Assembly: GCA_025927515.1 (NCBI GenBank) | Contig: JAICLG010000198.1 | Coordinates: 1-5,620 of the forward strand | Direction: 5' to 3' | From: Hyphomicrobium sp. | GTDB lineage: Bacteria; Pseudomonadota; Alphaproteobacteria; Rhizobiales; Hyphomicrobiaceae | Length of the DNA: 5,620 nucleotides | In this document: positions 5,517-5,620 of the stretch, piece by piece | Layout of the letters: every line of letters begins with the position of its first letter | How positions within the stretch are numbered: the first letter of the stretch is position 1 | Position numbers and translations under genes: made by a program | The notes under the pieces: model-generated | The model's input: only the letters and a program-made list of their open reading frames with translations | Database searches by the model: none | What the model was told of the DNA's origin: nothing

Positions 5517-5620
5517 GGCGCTGCTCCCCGTATGGCGGCCAGAAGTCGTTCCGTGTGGACGGCGGCGCCGACGGCCGCAACATCAACACCGGCGCCTGCG
5601 GCGCGCATCAGGGCATCATA
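5513..5620 (-). CDS. hisZ: ATP phosphoribosyltransferase regulatory subunit, C-terminal end (partial)
   Basis: The last 35 codons and TGA stop of a gene that runs out of the window on the right. The tail reads YDALMRAAGAGVDVAAVG, then AAVHTERLLAAIRGAAP. This resembles the C-terminus of HisZ, the histidyl-tRNA-synthetase-like subunit that assembles with short HisG and carries its histidine feedback site. No catalytic or binding motif is present in so short a piece, so the call leans on position: upstream of a short-form hisG, same strand, with the stop overlapping the hisG start by two bases. The frame is open to the window edge. Confidence 0.8.
   Translation of the reverse strand, partial: YDALMRAAGAGVDVAAVGAAVHTERLLAAIRGAAP

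Overview
The window reads as an ordinary chromosomal stretch of an alphaproteobacterium, most likely of the order Hyphomicrobiales (Rhizobiales), perhaps Hyphomicrobium-like. The reasons are the G+C-rich coding sequence, a Tat-exported beta-helix repeat protein of a family found mainly in that order, a short-form HisG with an overlapping HisZ, and an alphaproteobacterial-type LexA box. The genus is an inference. I see no transposase, integrase, CRISPR array, tRNA, rRNA or defence system.

Left part (1-2269, + strand). About 200 bases without an assignable gene are followed by a peptidase C15 (pyroglutamyl-peptidase I-like) gene. After a 58-base gap holding a hairpin and a good ribosome binding site comes a 454-residue Tat-signal, right-handed beta-helix protein. 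The two lie in one direction and could be co-transcribed. The peptidase gene has no Shine-Dalgarno, and a promoter-like sequence sits so close to its ATG that the transcript may be leaderless.

Middle (2270-2590). This 321-base intergenic region is the most structured part of the window. Its left half carries two consecutive stem-loops, one with 17-base arms and one mismatch, each with a GGGGGGA apical loop; the same bases also make a G-quadruplex motif. Its right half is the recQ control region. It has an exact GAAC-N7-GAAC direct repeat (the alphaproteobacterial LexA/SOS box) over a weak promoter candidate, and a perfect 10-base inverted repeat whose right arm ends next to the recQ ribosome binding site.

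Right part (2591-5620). recQ encodes a 728-residue RecQ helicase with helicase core, zinc site, RQC, HRDC and a C-terminal helix-turn-helix extension. It converges, with only 16 bases between stop codons, on a histidine biosynthesis pair read on the - strand. That pair is hisG (240-residue short form) preceded by the 3' end of hisZ, joined by an ATGA stop/start overlap. HisG and HisZ together make the first enzyme of histidine synthesis, so their coupling fits their shared complex.

The genes are of known families. What merits attention is the intergenic DNA: likely SOS control of recQ, and the paired G-loop hairpins after the Tat-exported protein gene.
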